This document shows positions 1 to 8,033 of a DNA stretch of 64,000 bases, in pieces. A program made the position numbers and the translations under genes. Below the pieces are notes generated by a model. That model was not told the origin of the DNA, made no database searches, and was given only the letters and a program-made list of their open reading frames with translations. Within the stretch, counting starts at the first letter, position 1. Every line of letters starts with the position of its first letter. The DNA lies in assembly GCA_025353925.1 (NCBI GenBank), contig JANXNV010000221.1, positions 1-64,000 on the forward strand. Direction: 5' to 3'. The DNA comes from Armatimonadota bacterium. Lineage in GTDB: Bacteria; Armatimonadota; Armatimonadia; Armatimonadales; Capsulimonadaceae.

Positions 1-735
1 GCTCATCGGCGAACTTGTCGGACAGGTATGGCGCCATGCCATCGACAGTGTGGGCACGCAGGTACGCCTGCCACTGCTCGGCCGGCACGTCCTTGATCAT
101 CTTGTTGAACTCGACGAAGAACTTCGGCTGCGACAGCGAGAAGCCGTCGGTGGTTACGCCCTGCGCCTTGAGGAACTCCGACCATGAAAAGTTCGGCGAC
201 AGCTTGTCGGCGTCGGCGACCTTGACGAAGTGGTACTGGTTGAGCGGATCACGCTGTTCGATAGGCGACAGCGAAGCCTTCGCCAACCGCGTCTCGAACG
301 CCAACACGTCCTTGGACTGCTTGTCGGCATCGGCTGGCGCGAGGCCGGCGTTCTGCAACTGCTTGCTGACGTGGGCGACGTAGGCGTCGCGGATCTTCTT
401 GTAGCTGTCGTCGCCGGCCTTGGGGCCGTCGCTGAGGTAGTACGCCTTTTCCGGCAACGCCAGCCCGCCCTGGTCGGCGTAGGCGATCACCATCTGCGAG
501 TTCTTGAAGTCGGCGTTGGAATAGAGGTTGAAGACGTCACCCCGACCGGCGGCGAATTCGTCGCGCAGGTACTGGGTGATGTCGGCAGGTGTCTTTAGCG
601 TGGCGATCTTGTCCAGCATCGGCTGGATCGGCGTCACCCCGGCGGCATTGATCTTCGCGTCTTCCATGCCGGTGGCATACATGTCGCCGACCAGCTTTTC
701 GAGGCCGGTTGCGGCAGGCATGGCGGCGGCGAAAG
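1..735 (-). pseudogene. M13 (neprilysin-like) metallopeptidase, N-terminally truncated fragment
   Basis: An open reverse-strand frame runs off the left edge of the window. Translation gives KLVGDMYATGMEDAKINAAG, then PIQPMLDKIA and GLALPEKAYYLSD, which is the conserved N-terminal lobe of secreted zinc peptidases of family M13 (PepO/neprilysin). The HExxH zinc site would lie beyond base 1 and cannot be seen. The family normally has a signal peptide and about 100 more residues before this point. Here the homology stops near base 735, and a different, AT-richer sequence with its own forward gene begins at once. I read this as a gene cut by an insertion or rearrangement. An in-frame ATG near 721 could start a short form, but no signal peptide precedes it. 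The family call is confident; the truncation is inferred from the expected domain length. Confidence 0.7.
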
Positions 736-747
736 GAGGGCGAAGAA

Positions 748-1107
748 ATGTTTCAACATAATATCTTGCATTCTTTAGCTAATGCGTCGTTAGCTCTTGG
801 GCTTATTTTCGCGGTAATTATGAGCATCATTCGTCAGCATCGCGGAGAAATTGGCCTCGTTCGCCAAAATCTTCCATTCTGTAGCGGGCTTACACTGATG
901 TTATTTGGAAGCCTTATGCGTGGTGGGCCTCACGATGATGCGGGTACATTGATAGAGTTTATTGGAAGTCTTATCCTATTAAGTAATCGTGCAAATGTAA
1001 TCAGGTATTTTCCTCAGTCCCGGAGGGGCTTTCTCCGTATAGCCCGGCCCTTCAGGGCCGGGTCAGAACACCGGGAAACATATGCACGACTACTTAATTC
1101 TTTTTGA
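748..1107 (+). CDS. Small membrane protein, unknown
   Basis: A 119-residue reading frame starts at an ATG preceded by a strong AGGAGG-like site 8 bases upstream, which is why I prefer this start to an earlier in-frame one. Two hydrophobic stretches, about residues 8-24 and 40-50, with a third weaker one near 65-80, suggest a small integral membrane protein. The last 30 residues are translated from a palindromic repeat and are Arg-rich, so the original C-terminus may have been replaced by the repeat. The gene is AT-richer than its surroundings and sits exactly where the M13 peptidase is cut off, so it probably arrived with the inserted DNA. I recognise no family. Confidence 0.45.
   Translation: MFQHNILHSLANASLALGLIFAVIMSIIRQHRGEIGLVRQNLPFCSGLTLMLFGSLMRGGPHDDAGTLIEFIGSLILLSNRANVIRYFPQSRRGFLRIARPFRAGSEHRETYARLLNSF
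1021..1062. repeat. Palindromic repeat (two small hairpins)
   Basis: CGGAG(N7)CTCCG is followed closely by CCCGGCCC-TTCA-GGGCCGGG, a perfect 8-bp stem with a 4-base loop. Short paired hairpins of this type, written through the 3' end of a coding frame, resemble dispersed REP-like elements. No second copy was found in this window, so its repeat status is an inference. Confidence 0.4.
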
Positions 1108-1207
1108 TAAGCACCCACGGCTTGGCTCGCCTATTCAAGCATTGTTCGACTGACCCCCTGTATCTAAGTGGTTAAAAACGACCAAAAAGCGCCGTGTAGA
1201 AAATGTT

Positions 1208-4200
1208 TTAGTTCAGTGACCGTACTCCGTCCACCAGCAAACTCACGCCCTCGCCGCGCTTGTCGGCTCGGCCTGTCACGACTACCATTCCCGATCCATA
1301 AATAGCAGCGCCAATCCGCTGATAGGCGTCGGGCAGAACAGTGACGTGAACCAAAGCCGTTTCGTCTTCCAGGCTGAAGAAGACACACCCGCTCGCCGTG
1401 GGTGGCTTGTGCACTCGAATAATCAACCCCGCCAGCATCGCCTTCTCGCCAGCCTTGGTATCCTGAAGCGATGCGCACGTTCTTATTCCTTGCTCCGCCA
1501 GTGCATCCCGGACAAATTGCACAGGATGGCCGAGGGGCGAGAAGCCGAGCGCCGACCATTCTCTCCAGTACCGGTCATGAAACTCGAAATCTGCCAAACC
1601 GCTTGTAAGCGTCACCGGGATCGGCACGCCTAGTGCTGTCTGACCGTCGGCGTTTCGTTCATCCGCGCCGCGCCGTCCGCGTCGGCTTTCGCGGTGAAGG
1701 AGAGGTAGGCTCCAGAGCGTCTGTCGTCGATTTGAGGCCAGGCAATCCAAAGCGCCCGCCAGTGTCAGCCACTCGATTTGCTCACGAGACAAGAAGTGGC
1801 ACCGGGAGCAGAACTCTTCCAGGGACGCAAACGGGCCGCGCAGCAGCCGCTCTTCTACGACAGCGGCTCCTGCCCTAGCGAGTTCCTGAACATACGACAT
1901 CGAGCAGCGGATTGCCGTGCCATTCTCTTCTTCACTTTTTTCTTCCAGTGCCCATCGCTGCCACTCGGACCGGTTGACGCATGGGCCTTGAACTTTTACG
2001 CCGCGCCGCTGGGCTTCAGACACGACTGTGTTCACAGGCCAGAAGCCGCACGGTTCGACGGAAAGTACAGCGGCAAGGAATTCGGCAGGGTGATGGCACA
2101 GGAGCCAAGCCGTTCCCTGGGCATGATCGGCGAACGCCAGCGCGTGCCCCGCACAGAATCCGTAAGAACTGAACCCGACGATCTGCTTCCAAATACGCGC
2201 AAATGCTTTCTTGCTCATGCCCTTGGCTTTCACCCGCTCGTACAAGTCCAGCCCGAGCCGCGCCATCTCTTCTTTGTTCCGGGCGTGCGTAATTGCCTTC
2301 TGGAACTTATCGGCGTCGTCGGGCGCGAGGTCGCCGATGATCCGCACCACGTCCAGCACTTGGTCTTGGAACAGAATTCTTCCGTACGTCTCGGAAAGCA
2401 CTGGTTCCAGTTCTGGGAGTGGATATGTCACAGGTTCCTGGCCGTGTCGCCTCGCGATGTAGCGATCCACAGTTTTTCCCAGGAGAGGACCGGGCCTGAT
2501 CAGGGCGACGCTCGCCACGAGGTCATCGAACTTATCGGCTTTCAACCGCCATTGCAAGGCCATCTGCGCGGGCGACTCAAGCTGAAAGGCTGTCACCGTC
2601 TGCGCCGCCCGGATCATCGCCAGCGTCTCCGGGTCCTCACGGTCACGGCCTGCGTAGTCAAAGCCTTCACGGTCGGAGAGGCTTTCGGTGGCGATCTGGA
2701 TGGCAGTGAGGGCTCTCAGCGATAGTTGATCGATCTTCAGCAGGCCGATGTCCTCTGCGTCATCTTTGTCAGCGGCAACAACAGTGACGCCTTTCCCCGC
2801 CCACATGACCGGAATAACCTCGGCCAGCGGAGAATCAGACACGACAATACCGCTGCTGTGCGTTCCGAGGTGACGCGGCAATCCCGAAAGCTGGGCGCAC
2901 AAGGCAAACAGGTCCGCGTACTGGTCAACGTCGATGCCGATGTCGCGCAGTTCAGGCTTACGCTCAATCTCCTCCGCCAGTTCATCGCCGCGGCTGTAGC
3001 CTAAAAGTTCACGAAGACGATCAACTTCGCTGGTGTCGAAGCCCATCGCCTTGCCAAGATCGCGCAACAGGGACCGGGCGCGAAAGGTGACGTAGTTGCT
3101 GACATTGGCGACTTTGTTGTGGCCGTAGGTGTCCCGGACGTAGGTCATCATGTCATCCCGCAGATCATGCTGAAAGTCAATATCAATGTCAGGCGGCTTG
3201 GCGCGACCTTTTGAGAGAAACCGGTCGAAGGAGACGTTCCGGGCAATCGGATCATGCTCACTCATGCCGAGAACGTAGCAGGCGGCGGACCCTACGGCAG
3301 AGCCGCGCATGGCATGGCCGATGCCGCGCCGCCTCGCCTCATTGCAGATGTCCGCGCAGACTAGAAAGTAGTCGCAGTAGCCAAGGTCTCGGATCGTTTC
3401 CAACTCATGGACTAGGCGCGACTGAACTTCGCCGCTCATGCTTTTGTACCGCTTTTCCGCCCCGCCCCAGGCGCGGGCCGCTAGGAATGAGAAGGCGCTC
3501 TCGCCCGGAGGAATGTGAGGAAACTTGGGAAGGTGCCGAGCGCCCAGCTTGAGCGGCGGCTCCAGGCGCTCGGCCAGTGCCGCCGCGTTTTGCAGGGCAT
3601 CAGGACGGTCGGCAAACAGGCGAGCCATGGCTTGCTGGGTTTTGACGTATTGCTCCCCGTTGAAAGGCAGTTCAGGATGCTCCTCTTCGGGCGCAAGTCC
3701 CAGGCGGACGCGGCATAAAATTTCCCAGGCTGCCACGCCCAGCTTGCCCGCGTGATGCACAGGGTTTGTGGCGACGGCAAGAACGCCTAGATGTTCGGCC
3801 AGTTCCAGGAGGCGGCAGGAGACTTCATGCTCTCCCTCAGACAGTGTTCGCGTGACTTCAACAAAAAAGTTGCCCGTGCCGAACAGCGCGAGGCAGCGGC
3901 GGGCGTAGGCTTCCGCCTGATCATAGCGTTTGGCCCGCACCAGCGCGGCAGTTCTCCCGCGCTGGCTGCACCCGGACAGGCAGACGAGACCATCGTGGTG
4001 GGCCTCTAAATCTCCCCATTGCACCACCGCGCCTTGACGCTTGACGTCGCGCAAGCTGGCCGCCGTCAGGACTTGGCAAAGGGAGGTCCATCCGCTGGGG
4101 CCATCGGCCAGGAGCGTCAGGCGATGGCCGTCCAGAGCGACCTCGCAACCACCGATGGGCTTGATGCCAGCCTTCGCGCACAGTTTCGTGAGGCTTGGGA

Positions 4201-4342
4201 TGCCCGTGACGCTGTTCACGTCCGTAAGTGCGAGCGCAGCCTGACCGAGTTCGGCAGCACGCAGGACAAGGTCCTGAACTGTCGCCGACGAGTCCAGGAA
4301 GCTGAAGGCAGAATGAGCGTGCAAGTGTGAAAATGGCGTCAT
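1208..4342 (-). CDS. dnaE2: Error-prone DNA polymerase III alpha subunit (DnaE2)
   Basis: The protein has about 1044 residues, the usual DnaE2 length. An N-terminal PHP domain begins HLHAHSAFSFLDS. The C-family polymerase core carries the catalytic DIDIDF motif near residue 385 and a second catalytic Asp in KIDQLSLRALT. The fingers motif is YGFCAGHALAFADHAQGTAW, and a C-terminal OB-fold region contains FFSLEDETALVHVTV. DnaE2 is the translesion polymerase of the ImuB-DnaE2 mutasome. I chose the MTPFSH start because its ATG overlaps the stop codon of the upstream gene (TGATG), giving translational coupling; an earlier in-frame start would add nine residues. It is the last gene of the operon imuB-DUF6504-dnaE2, whose promoter carries the candidate SOS motif. 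There is no imuA in the window. It lies inside the accessory segment. Confidence 0.93.
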   Translation of the reverse strand: MTPFSHLHAHSAFSFLDSSATVQDLVLRAAELGQAALALTDVNSVTGIPSLTKLCAKAGIKPIGGCEVALDGHRLTLLADGPSGWTSLCQVLTAASLRDVKRQGAVVQWGDLEAHHDGLVCLSGCSQRGRTAALVRAKRYDQAEAYARRCLALFGTGNFFVEVTRTLSEGEHEVSCRLLELAEHLGVLAVATNPVHHAGKLGVAAWEILCRVRLGLAPEEEHPELPFNGEQYVKTQQAMARLFADRPDALQNAAALAERLEPPLKLGARHLPKFPHIPPGESAFSFLAARAWGGAEKRYKSMSGEVQSRLVHELETIRDLGYCDYFLVCADICNEARRRGIGHAMRGSAVGSAACYVLGMSEHDPIARNVSFDRFLSKGRAKPPDIDIDFQHDLRDDMMTYVRDTYGHNKVANVSNYVTFRARSLLRDLGKAMGFDTSEVDRLRELLGYSRGDELAEEIERKPELRDIGIDVDQYADLFALCAQLSGLPRHLGTHSSGIVVSDSPLAEVIPVMWAGKGVTVVAADKDDAEDIGLLKIDQLSLRALTAIQIATESLSDREGFDYAGRDREDPETLAMIRAAQTVTAFQLESPAQMALQWRLKADKFDDLVASVALIRPGPLLGKTVDRYIARRHGQEPVTYPLPELEPVLSETYGRILFQDQVLDVVRIIGDLAPDDADKFQKAITHARNKEEMARLGLDLYERVKAKGMSKKAFARIWKQIVGFSSYGFCAGHALAFADHAQGTAWLLCHHPAEFLAAVLSVEPCGFWPVNTVVSEAQRRGVKVQGPCVNRSEWQRWALEEKSEEENGTAIRCSMSYVQELARAGAAVVEERLLRGPFASLEEFCSRCHFLSREQIEWLTLAGALDCLASNRRQTLWSLPLLHRESRRGRRGADERNADGQTALGVPIPVTLTSGLADFEFHDRYWREWSALGFSPLGHPVQFVRDALAEQGIRTCASLQDTKAGEKAMLAGLIIRVHKPPTASGCVFFSLEDETALVHVTVLPDAYQRIGAAIYGSGMVVVTGRADKRGEGVSLLVDGVRSLN

Positions 4343-4617
4343 CAGTCTTCCCTCCGAAACAGCACCCACTCGCAGTCTCCCTCGTCGTCATCGGACTTAG
4401 GATGGCTGAGGCGGTGGAGTTCACAGACGCCCCGGTTAGTTGCCACAAGCCAAACATCGCGCTGTGCTTCGCCGTCCAAGACGCCGATCCACTCGCGGTG
4501 GTGGGATGCCCAGCCCTGAACGGTAACTTCCTGATGGCTGCCACTGGCGATGAATTGTATCGGTCTACCCAAAGAGTCCGTATGAACATTGGCATAGCGT
4601 CCATCCAGGCGACTCAT
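4342..4617 (-). CDS. DUF6504-like small protein of the mutasome operon
   Basis: This 91-residue protein is wedged between imuB and dnaE2. Its ATG overlaps the imuB stop (ATGA) and its stop overlaps the dnaE2 start (TGATG), so all three are translationally coupled. The Trp-rich sequence (VQGWASHHREW, RDVWLVATNRGVCELHRLS, CEWVLFRRED) resembles the DUF6504 family as I remember it: small proteins repeatedly found next to ImuB-type polymerase genes. Its biochemical role is unknown; location and coupling imply an accessory subunit or regulator of the ImuB-DnaE2 complex. The start at 4617 is preferred over an in-frame ATG 18 bases upstream because of the overlap. The family name rests on sequence resemblance and context, not on a search. 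Confidence 0.6.
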   Translation of the reverse strand: MSRLDGRYANVHTDSLGRPIQFIASGSHQEVTVQGWASHHREWIGVLDGEAQRDVWLVATNRGVCELHRLSHPKSDDDEGDCEWVLFRRED

Positions 4618-5783
4618 ACTCTTACTCCCTGCCACTGCTCGCTGAGGGCCGCCCGACGCTTTTGCCGAGAACTACGCGGCCACTGCGAGGGCGTAGTGAG
4701 TGTGGTGAGGCCGAAGCGGGCGGCAAGCCTTTGCCGCACCGCTGCCAGGGCTACGGGATCGGCTCCAGGTCCCGGACAGAATAAATCGGGAGTACGCGCC
4801 GTCGGGGGCGACACGTCCAGGACAGTGATGCCGACAGCGGTGATCGGGGCCGCGAGGCGCATCTGTGCCAGAAGCCGTTTGACGGCCAGAGAAACGTCCT
4901 GAGCCGTTCGCACGGGTGCGGGCACCACCCACTCTTGTCTGGCCTGCCCTCGTTCGGTGTCTACGTATAAGGCCACACGCCGTCCGTGACCGCCCAGATC
5001 ACGAAGCTGCTCCTCCACATCTGCACTCATCTGCGTCAGCACCACGTCCAGCCGCTCTCGGTTGTTGATCGCGTCATCAAACTTCTCACAAACTTCGACA
5101 CAGGGCGGCGGCCAGAGAGGCCGCACCGGGGTAAGATCAACACCCTGCGACCGTCGATGGAGAAATGGCGCGATTTTTCCGAAGTGGAGCCGCAGGCTTT
5201 CTTCAGGTGTGGAGGCCACTGCACCGAAATTAGACAGACCGAGCCGCTGGAGCCGACCAAGAACAGCGTCCTCGGGCCAGAGCCATTCCACCGACGCATC
5301 AGAAAGGCGATCCGCAGGCAGGTCGCACTCGGCGCAGGCGCGGGCGGCAAGGCGCGACACGCCCATGCCGATTACGGGAGTCACGCCGAAACTAGCAACG
5401 ATTGTCTTGTGGAGGCTGCGTTGAGTGACTTCAGGCGGAAGGCCCGTGATGTCGGCGAAACCGCCGTCGGCATCGTCTGGTTCGACCACGGGTGAGAGGT
5501 CAGCCAAGATGTCCCAGAACTGCTTGCTGAGTGCCTCGGCATTTAGTTCCTCCCGTGGCACGGCGAGGAGGCTTGGACATAGACGCCGCGCCTGGACCAA
5601 AGTCATCCCAACGCGCGCCCCTTGGGCTAAGGCCAACGGGCATCCATCTCTTACAACGCGTCCTGAGACCACAACGACCGGAGAGGCTATTGCTTGAGGG
5701 CGTAGGCGATGGGCTGCCTGAGCCAGTAGTCCGGGGAGGCGAGCGTAAAGGATTCGAGTGATGCGTGGTGTTGCCATGTCCAT
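4614..5783 (-). CDS. imuB: ImuB-like Y-family polymerase homologue (probably non-catalytic)
   Basis: This 389-residue protein has the Y-family fold, but the catalytic acidic residues look lost. Where active enzymes have an Asp in an MDAFFA-like motif, this one has LYARLPGLL near residue 12. Where they have SVDE, this one has DDADGGFADITG near residue 105. ImuB proteins with this pattern act as hubs that bring DnaE2 to the beta clamp and to lesions. The protein heads the coupled operon with the DUF6504-like gene and dnaE2. Upstream lie a TTGACT-18-TATCCT promoter, whose spacer contains the motif shared with lexA and dinB, and a TTGTTTGC palindrome next to the start codon. An alternative start lies two codons downstream. 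The call is strong; the inactivity is inferred from the missing residues. Confidence 0.85.
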   Translation of the reverse strand: MDMATPRITRILYARLPGLLAQAAHRLRPQAIASPVVVVSGRVVRDGCPLALAQGARVGMTLVQARRLCPSLLAVPREELNAEALSKQFWDILADLSPVVEPDDADGGFADITGLPPEVTQRSLHKTIVASFGVTPVIGMGVSRLAARACAECDLPADRLSDASVEWLWPEDAVLGRLQRLGLSNFGAVASTPEESLRLHFGKIAPFLHRRSQGVDLTPVRPLWPPPCVEVCEKFDDAINNRERLDVVLTQMSADVEEQLRDLGGHGRRVALYVDTERGQARQEWVVPAPVRTAQDVSLAVKRLLAQMRLAAPITAVGITVLDVSPPTARTPDLFCPGPGADPVALAAVRQRLAARFGLTTLTTPSQWPRSSRQKRRAALSEQWQGVRV

Positions 5784-5820
5784 TTGTTTGCGTGATTCGG
5801 CTATGCAAACAATTGTTTGC
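5784..5820 (-). promoter_or_regulatory. Palindromic operator candidate in the imuB leader
   Basis: Three copies of the 8-mer TTGTTTGC occur in 37 bases: 5784-5791 direct, 5805-5812 inverted and 5813-5820 direct. The last two form the perfect 16-bp palindrome GCAAACAATTGTTTGC. The block lies between the predicted promoter and the imuB ATG and touches the start codon. It could bind a repressor distinct from LexA. It is not seen at the lexA or dinB promoters. Confidence 0.45.
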
Positions 5821-5833
5821 TCTGCCCAGAATC

Positions 5834-5863
5834 AGGATAGCATAATAGTAGACAAATAGTCAA
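5834..5863 (-). promoter_or_regulatory. imuB operon promoter with candidate LexA box
   Basis: Read on the reverse strand, TTGACT at 5863-5858 and TATCCT at 5839-5834 are separated by 18 bases. The spacer contains TGTCTACTAT (5845-5854 on the other strand), identical to the motif in the dinB spacer and 8 of 10 with that in the lexA spacer. Confidence 0.6.
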
Positions 5864-5932
5864 TGCGTGGAATTGAGTGAGGAAATAGATTTTAAGGTGG
5901 GTGCTTGAGTCTTGCGCCGCGATAATCGATGG

Positions 5933-5975
5933 ATTATCGTAATCCTGGACAGATATTATCGTAATCCTGGACAGA
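5933..5975. repeat. Tandem 21-bp direct repeat, IS-end-like
   Basis: A 21-bp unit beginning ATTATCGTAATCC and ending TGGACAGA occurs at 5933-5953 and again at 5955-5975, one base apart. Read outward it begins TGTCCAG. Closely spaced repeats beginning TGT are reminiscent of the multiple terminal repeats of IS21-type elements, but no transposase gene lies nearby. The remaining 5864-6364 interval holds the second repeat pair and no gene I can support. Confidence 0.35.
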
Positions 5976-6240
5976 ACTGGTGGTAGAAGACGTGAGTCTT
6001 CGGGATCGGCGTGATCTCCGAACGCCTGCCGTTGATCCGTCGTTAATGGTTTCGTGTTTCTCGATACTGTTAAAGAGGCAGCTATCTCTGGAACCAATTT
6101 CAGGTGTACGCCACGGTCCCCTCGCTAAGCAACAGCCTGTAGATTGAATGAGCAACTTTATAGTACGCACGGCTAAAGGAAACAATGAAACTTTTTGCCA
6201 AGCTGCTGTGAGGATGGAACAGTAGTAAACCAATTGGAAA

Positions 6241-6278
6241 GATTCGCGACACCCGTGTAATATGAAGGATTCGCGACA
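6241..6278. repeat. Paired 11-bp direct repeat, IS-end-like
   Basis: GATTCGCGACA occurs at 6241-6251 and 6268-6278, each preceded by AA(A/G). Read on the other strand it begins TGTCGCGAATC. Two spaced copies near an intergenic boundary look like a solitary transposon end. The sequence differs from the repeat at 5933, so the two are not the two ends of one element. Confidence 0.3.
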
Positions 6279-6364
6279 TCGATGTAGAATTATGATTTAG
6301 CTAACGGTGAGTTATATAGCCGAAGGCGGCTACTATGAATCCAGTCGTCGAAAGGACGCTTCCT

Positions 6365-7198
6365 ATGCCGTATAACGCCGAAATCAGCCGTGGTAAACCT
6401 TCTTGCTTTCTTTTTCTCATTGATCAGTCAGGCTCTATGCAAGATGAAATTAACGGCAGAACGAAGGCACAGGGCGTGGCCGATGCCATCAATCGCCTCC
6501 TTCAAAACCTAGTCATCAAGTGCGCCAAGTCGGAAGGCGTACGCGACTACTACGATGTAGGTGTCATCGGATACGGGGCTAAGACTGGCCCAGCTTTCAG
6601 CGGGGAACTCGCTGGTCGCGGCCTTGTACCGATCAGCGGCATCGCCAACGCCCCTGCCCGGATTGAGCAGCGAACCAAGAAGGTGGACGACGGGGCGGGC
6701 GGACTGGTAGACCAAACTATCAAGTTTCCCATATGGTTTGATCCCACCGCAAACGGCGGCACGCCTATGTGCGAGGCATTGCGTCGCGCCCACGATACTC
6801 TTACAACCTGGATCACGCTGAACGGAGACAACTTTCCGCCCGTAGTCATCCACATCACCGACGGTGAGTCGACGGATGGTAATCCTACCGAAGCCATGAA
6901 CAAGTTGAAGTCGCTCGCGACTAGCGACGGAGCTATTCTTCTCTTCAACCTGCACCTCTCAAATAACCCGAATGCACATACAATCTTATTCGCCGACTCG
7001 CCAGCTTCCCTTCCCGACGAATATGCCCGTGTACTCTGGGACGGAGCGAGTCCACTGACGCCGTTTATGCGATCCGTTGCCCAGCAGGAACATGAGCTTG
7101 ACCTCTCCGACGGTGCAAAGGGCTTTGTTCTGAACGGCGATATGGTTTCGATCATCCAAGCCCTGGATATTGGCACTCGCCCCAGCAACCTCCGATAG
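6365..7198 (+). CDS. von Willebrand factor A domain protein (TerY-like)
   Basis: This 277-residue protein is a single vWA domain. The metal-ion-dependent adhesion site DxSGSM is intact as LIDQSGSM near residues 18-25, with further motif residues in the GGTPM region and in HITDGES. The start MPYNAEISRGKPSCF gives the typical length of stand-alone bacterial vWA proteins of the TerY type and has AAAGGA eight bases upstream; an earlier ATG would add ten residues. It is the first gene of a three-gene set with a PP2C-like phosphatase and a HhH-fused protein kinase. This set is known from comparative genomics as the TerY-P triad, proposed to act in phosphorylation-controlled stress or DNA-processing complexes. 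The function here is inferred from that context. Confidence 0.8.
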   Translation: MPYNAEISRGKPSCFLFLIDQSGSMQDEINGRTKAQGVADAINRLLQNLVIKCAKSEGVRDYYDVGVIGYGAKTGPAFSGELAGRGLVPISGIANAPARIEQRTKKVDDGAGGLVDQTIKFPIWFDPTANGGTPMCEALRRAHDTLTTWITLNGDNFPPVVIHITDGESTDGNPTEAMNKLKSLATSDGAILLFNLHLSNNPNAHTILFADSPASLPDEYARVLWDGASPLTPFMRSVAQQEHELDLSDGAKGFVLNGDMVSIIQALDIGTRPSNLR

Positions 7199-7253
7199 TG
7201 GAGGTCAGCTCAGACGAATGATAAAGCATTGTCTGAATGTACAAGGGGATACT

Positions 7254-8027
7254 ATGCGCGTCACTACCCAGATGTTTTGGCTGCCGAAGGCGGGCAACTC
7301 AGTCGCCGAATATGAGGATGCCTTCTGGCCCAATGAGGCTGCCGACACTTTGCCACTGAACGGCTTCTGTTGCGCCATCGCCGACGGCGCAACAGAGACA
7401 TCGTTCTCGGGGGCCTGGGCAAACCTCTTGACGCGCCAGTGGTGTAGCGAAAACGGTGATCTCGCGCAATTTCTCGCCGCCTTGCCTACCCTACAAGTGC
7501 AATGGGGGAGTGAGATAGATTCCGTAGCTATGCCCTGGTATGCGGAGGAGAAGGCACGCGCTGGTGCCTTTTCTTCTCTTCTTGGCTTGCGCCTCTTTGA
7601 CGTGATCCCGGATAATGACTGGCCTGCACGCTGGGAAGCAGTGGCCGTCGGTGATAGCTGCCTGTTCCAAATCAGAAATGACATCGCCGTCGCCTTTCCA
7701 CTCAGCCGCGCTGCGGACTTCAACAACAGCCCATATCTGCTGAGTACAGTGTCGCAGAACGGTGAAGATGCGAGTGAGCATTTGATGATTGTCGGCGGAA
7801 AATGTTATCCAGGTGATGTGTTCTACCTCATGACGGACGCACTCGCCTGCTGGTTTCTGCGCCGCCATGAGGAGGGGAAAGAAATTATAGAGAGCCTGTT
7901 CGACCTCGATGGTCATGAGAAGTTCCAAAGAGTCGTCGAGGGACAGCGTGCTGGCAAAGATGCCGAGGGACAGCCCTATCTACGTAACGACGATGTCACA
8001 TTATACCGAGTGGAAATTCACGAGTGA
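7254..8027 (+). CDS. PP2C-like serine/threonine phosphatase
   Basis: This 257-residue protein shows the scattered PP2C signature: EDAFW near the N-terminus, the metal-binding ADGATE, AVAVGDSCLFQI, MTDALACW and the C-terminal LRNDDVTL. PP2C enzymes are Mg/Mn-dependent phosphatases that commonly reverse the action of a partnered kinase. The ATG at 7254 follows AAGGGG at good spacing; longer in-frame starts overlap the vWA gene and lack a ribosome site. It lies 55 bases after the vWA gene and 6 bases before the kinase gene, so the three are surely co-transcribed. Its natural substrate is probably the kinase or the vWA protein of the triad, which is inference. Confidence 0.75.
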   Translation: MRVTTQMFWLPKAGNSVAEYEDAFWPNEAADTLPLNGFCCAIADGATETSFSGAWANLLTRQWCSENGDLAQFLAALPTLQVQWGSEIDSVAMPWYAEEKARAGAFSSLLGLRLFDVIPDNDWPARWEAVAVGDSCLFQIRNDIAVAFPLSRAADFNNSPYLLSTVSQNGEDASEHLMIVGGKCYPGDVFYLMTDALACWFLRRHEEGKEIIESLFDLDGHEKFQRVVEGQRAGKDAEGQPYLRNDDVTLYRVEIHE

Positions 8028-8033
8028 TGCAGT

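Noticed and set aside
1778-2725. Long forward reading frame of 315 codons
   Set aside because: It is exactly antisense to dnaE2, has no ribosome site and unnatural composition; it is a shadow of the GC-rich gene.
4996-5495. Forward frames opposite imuB
   Set aside because: Antisense shadows; the imuB frame has clear Y-family homology and coupling to its neighbours.
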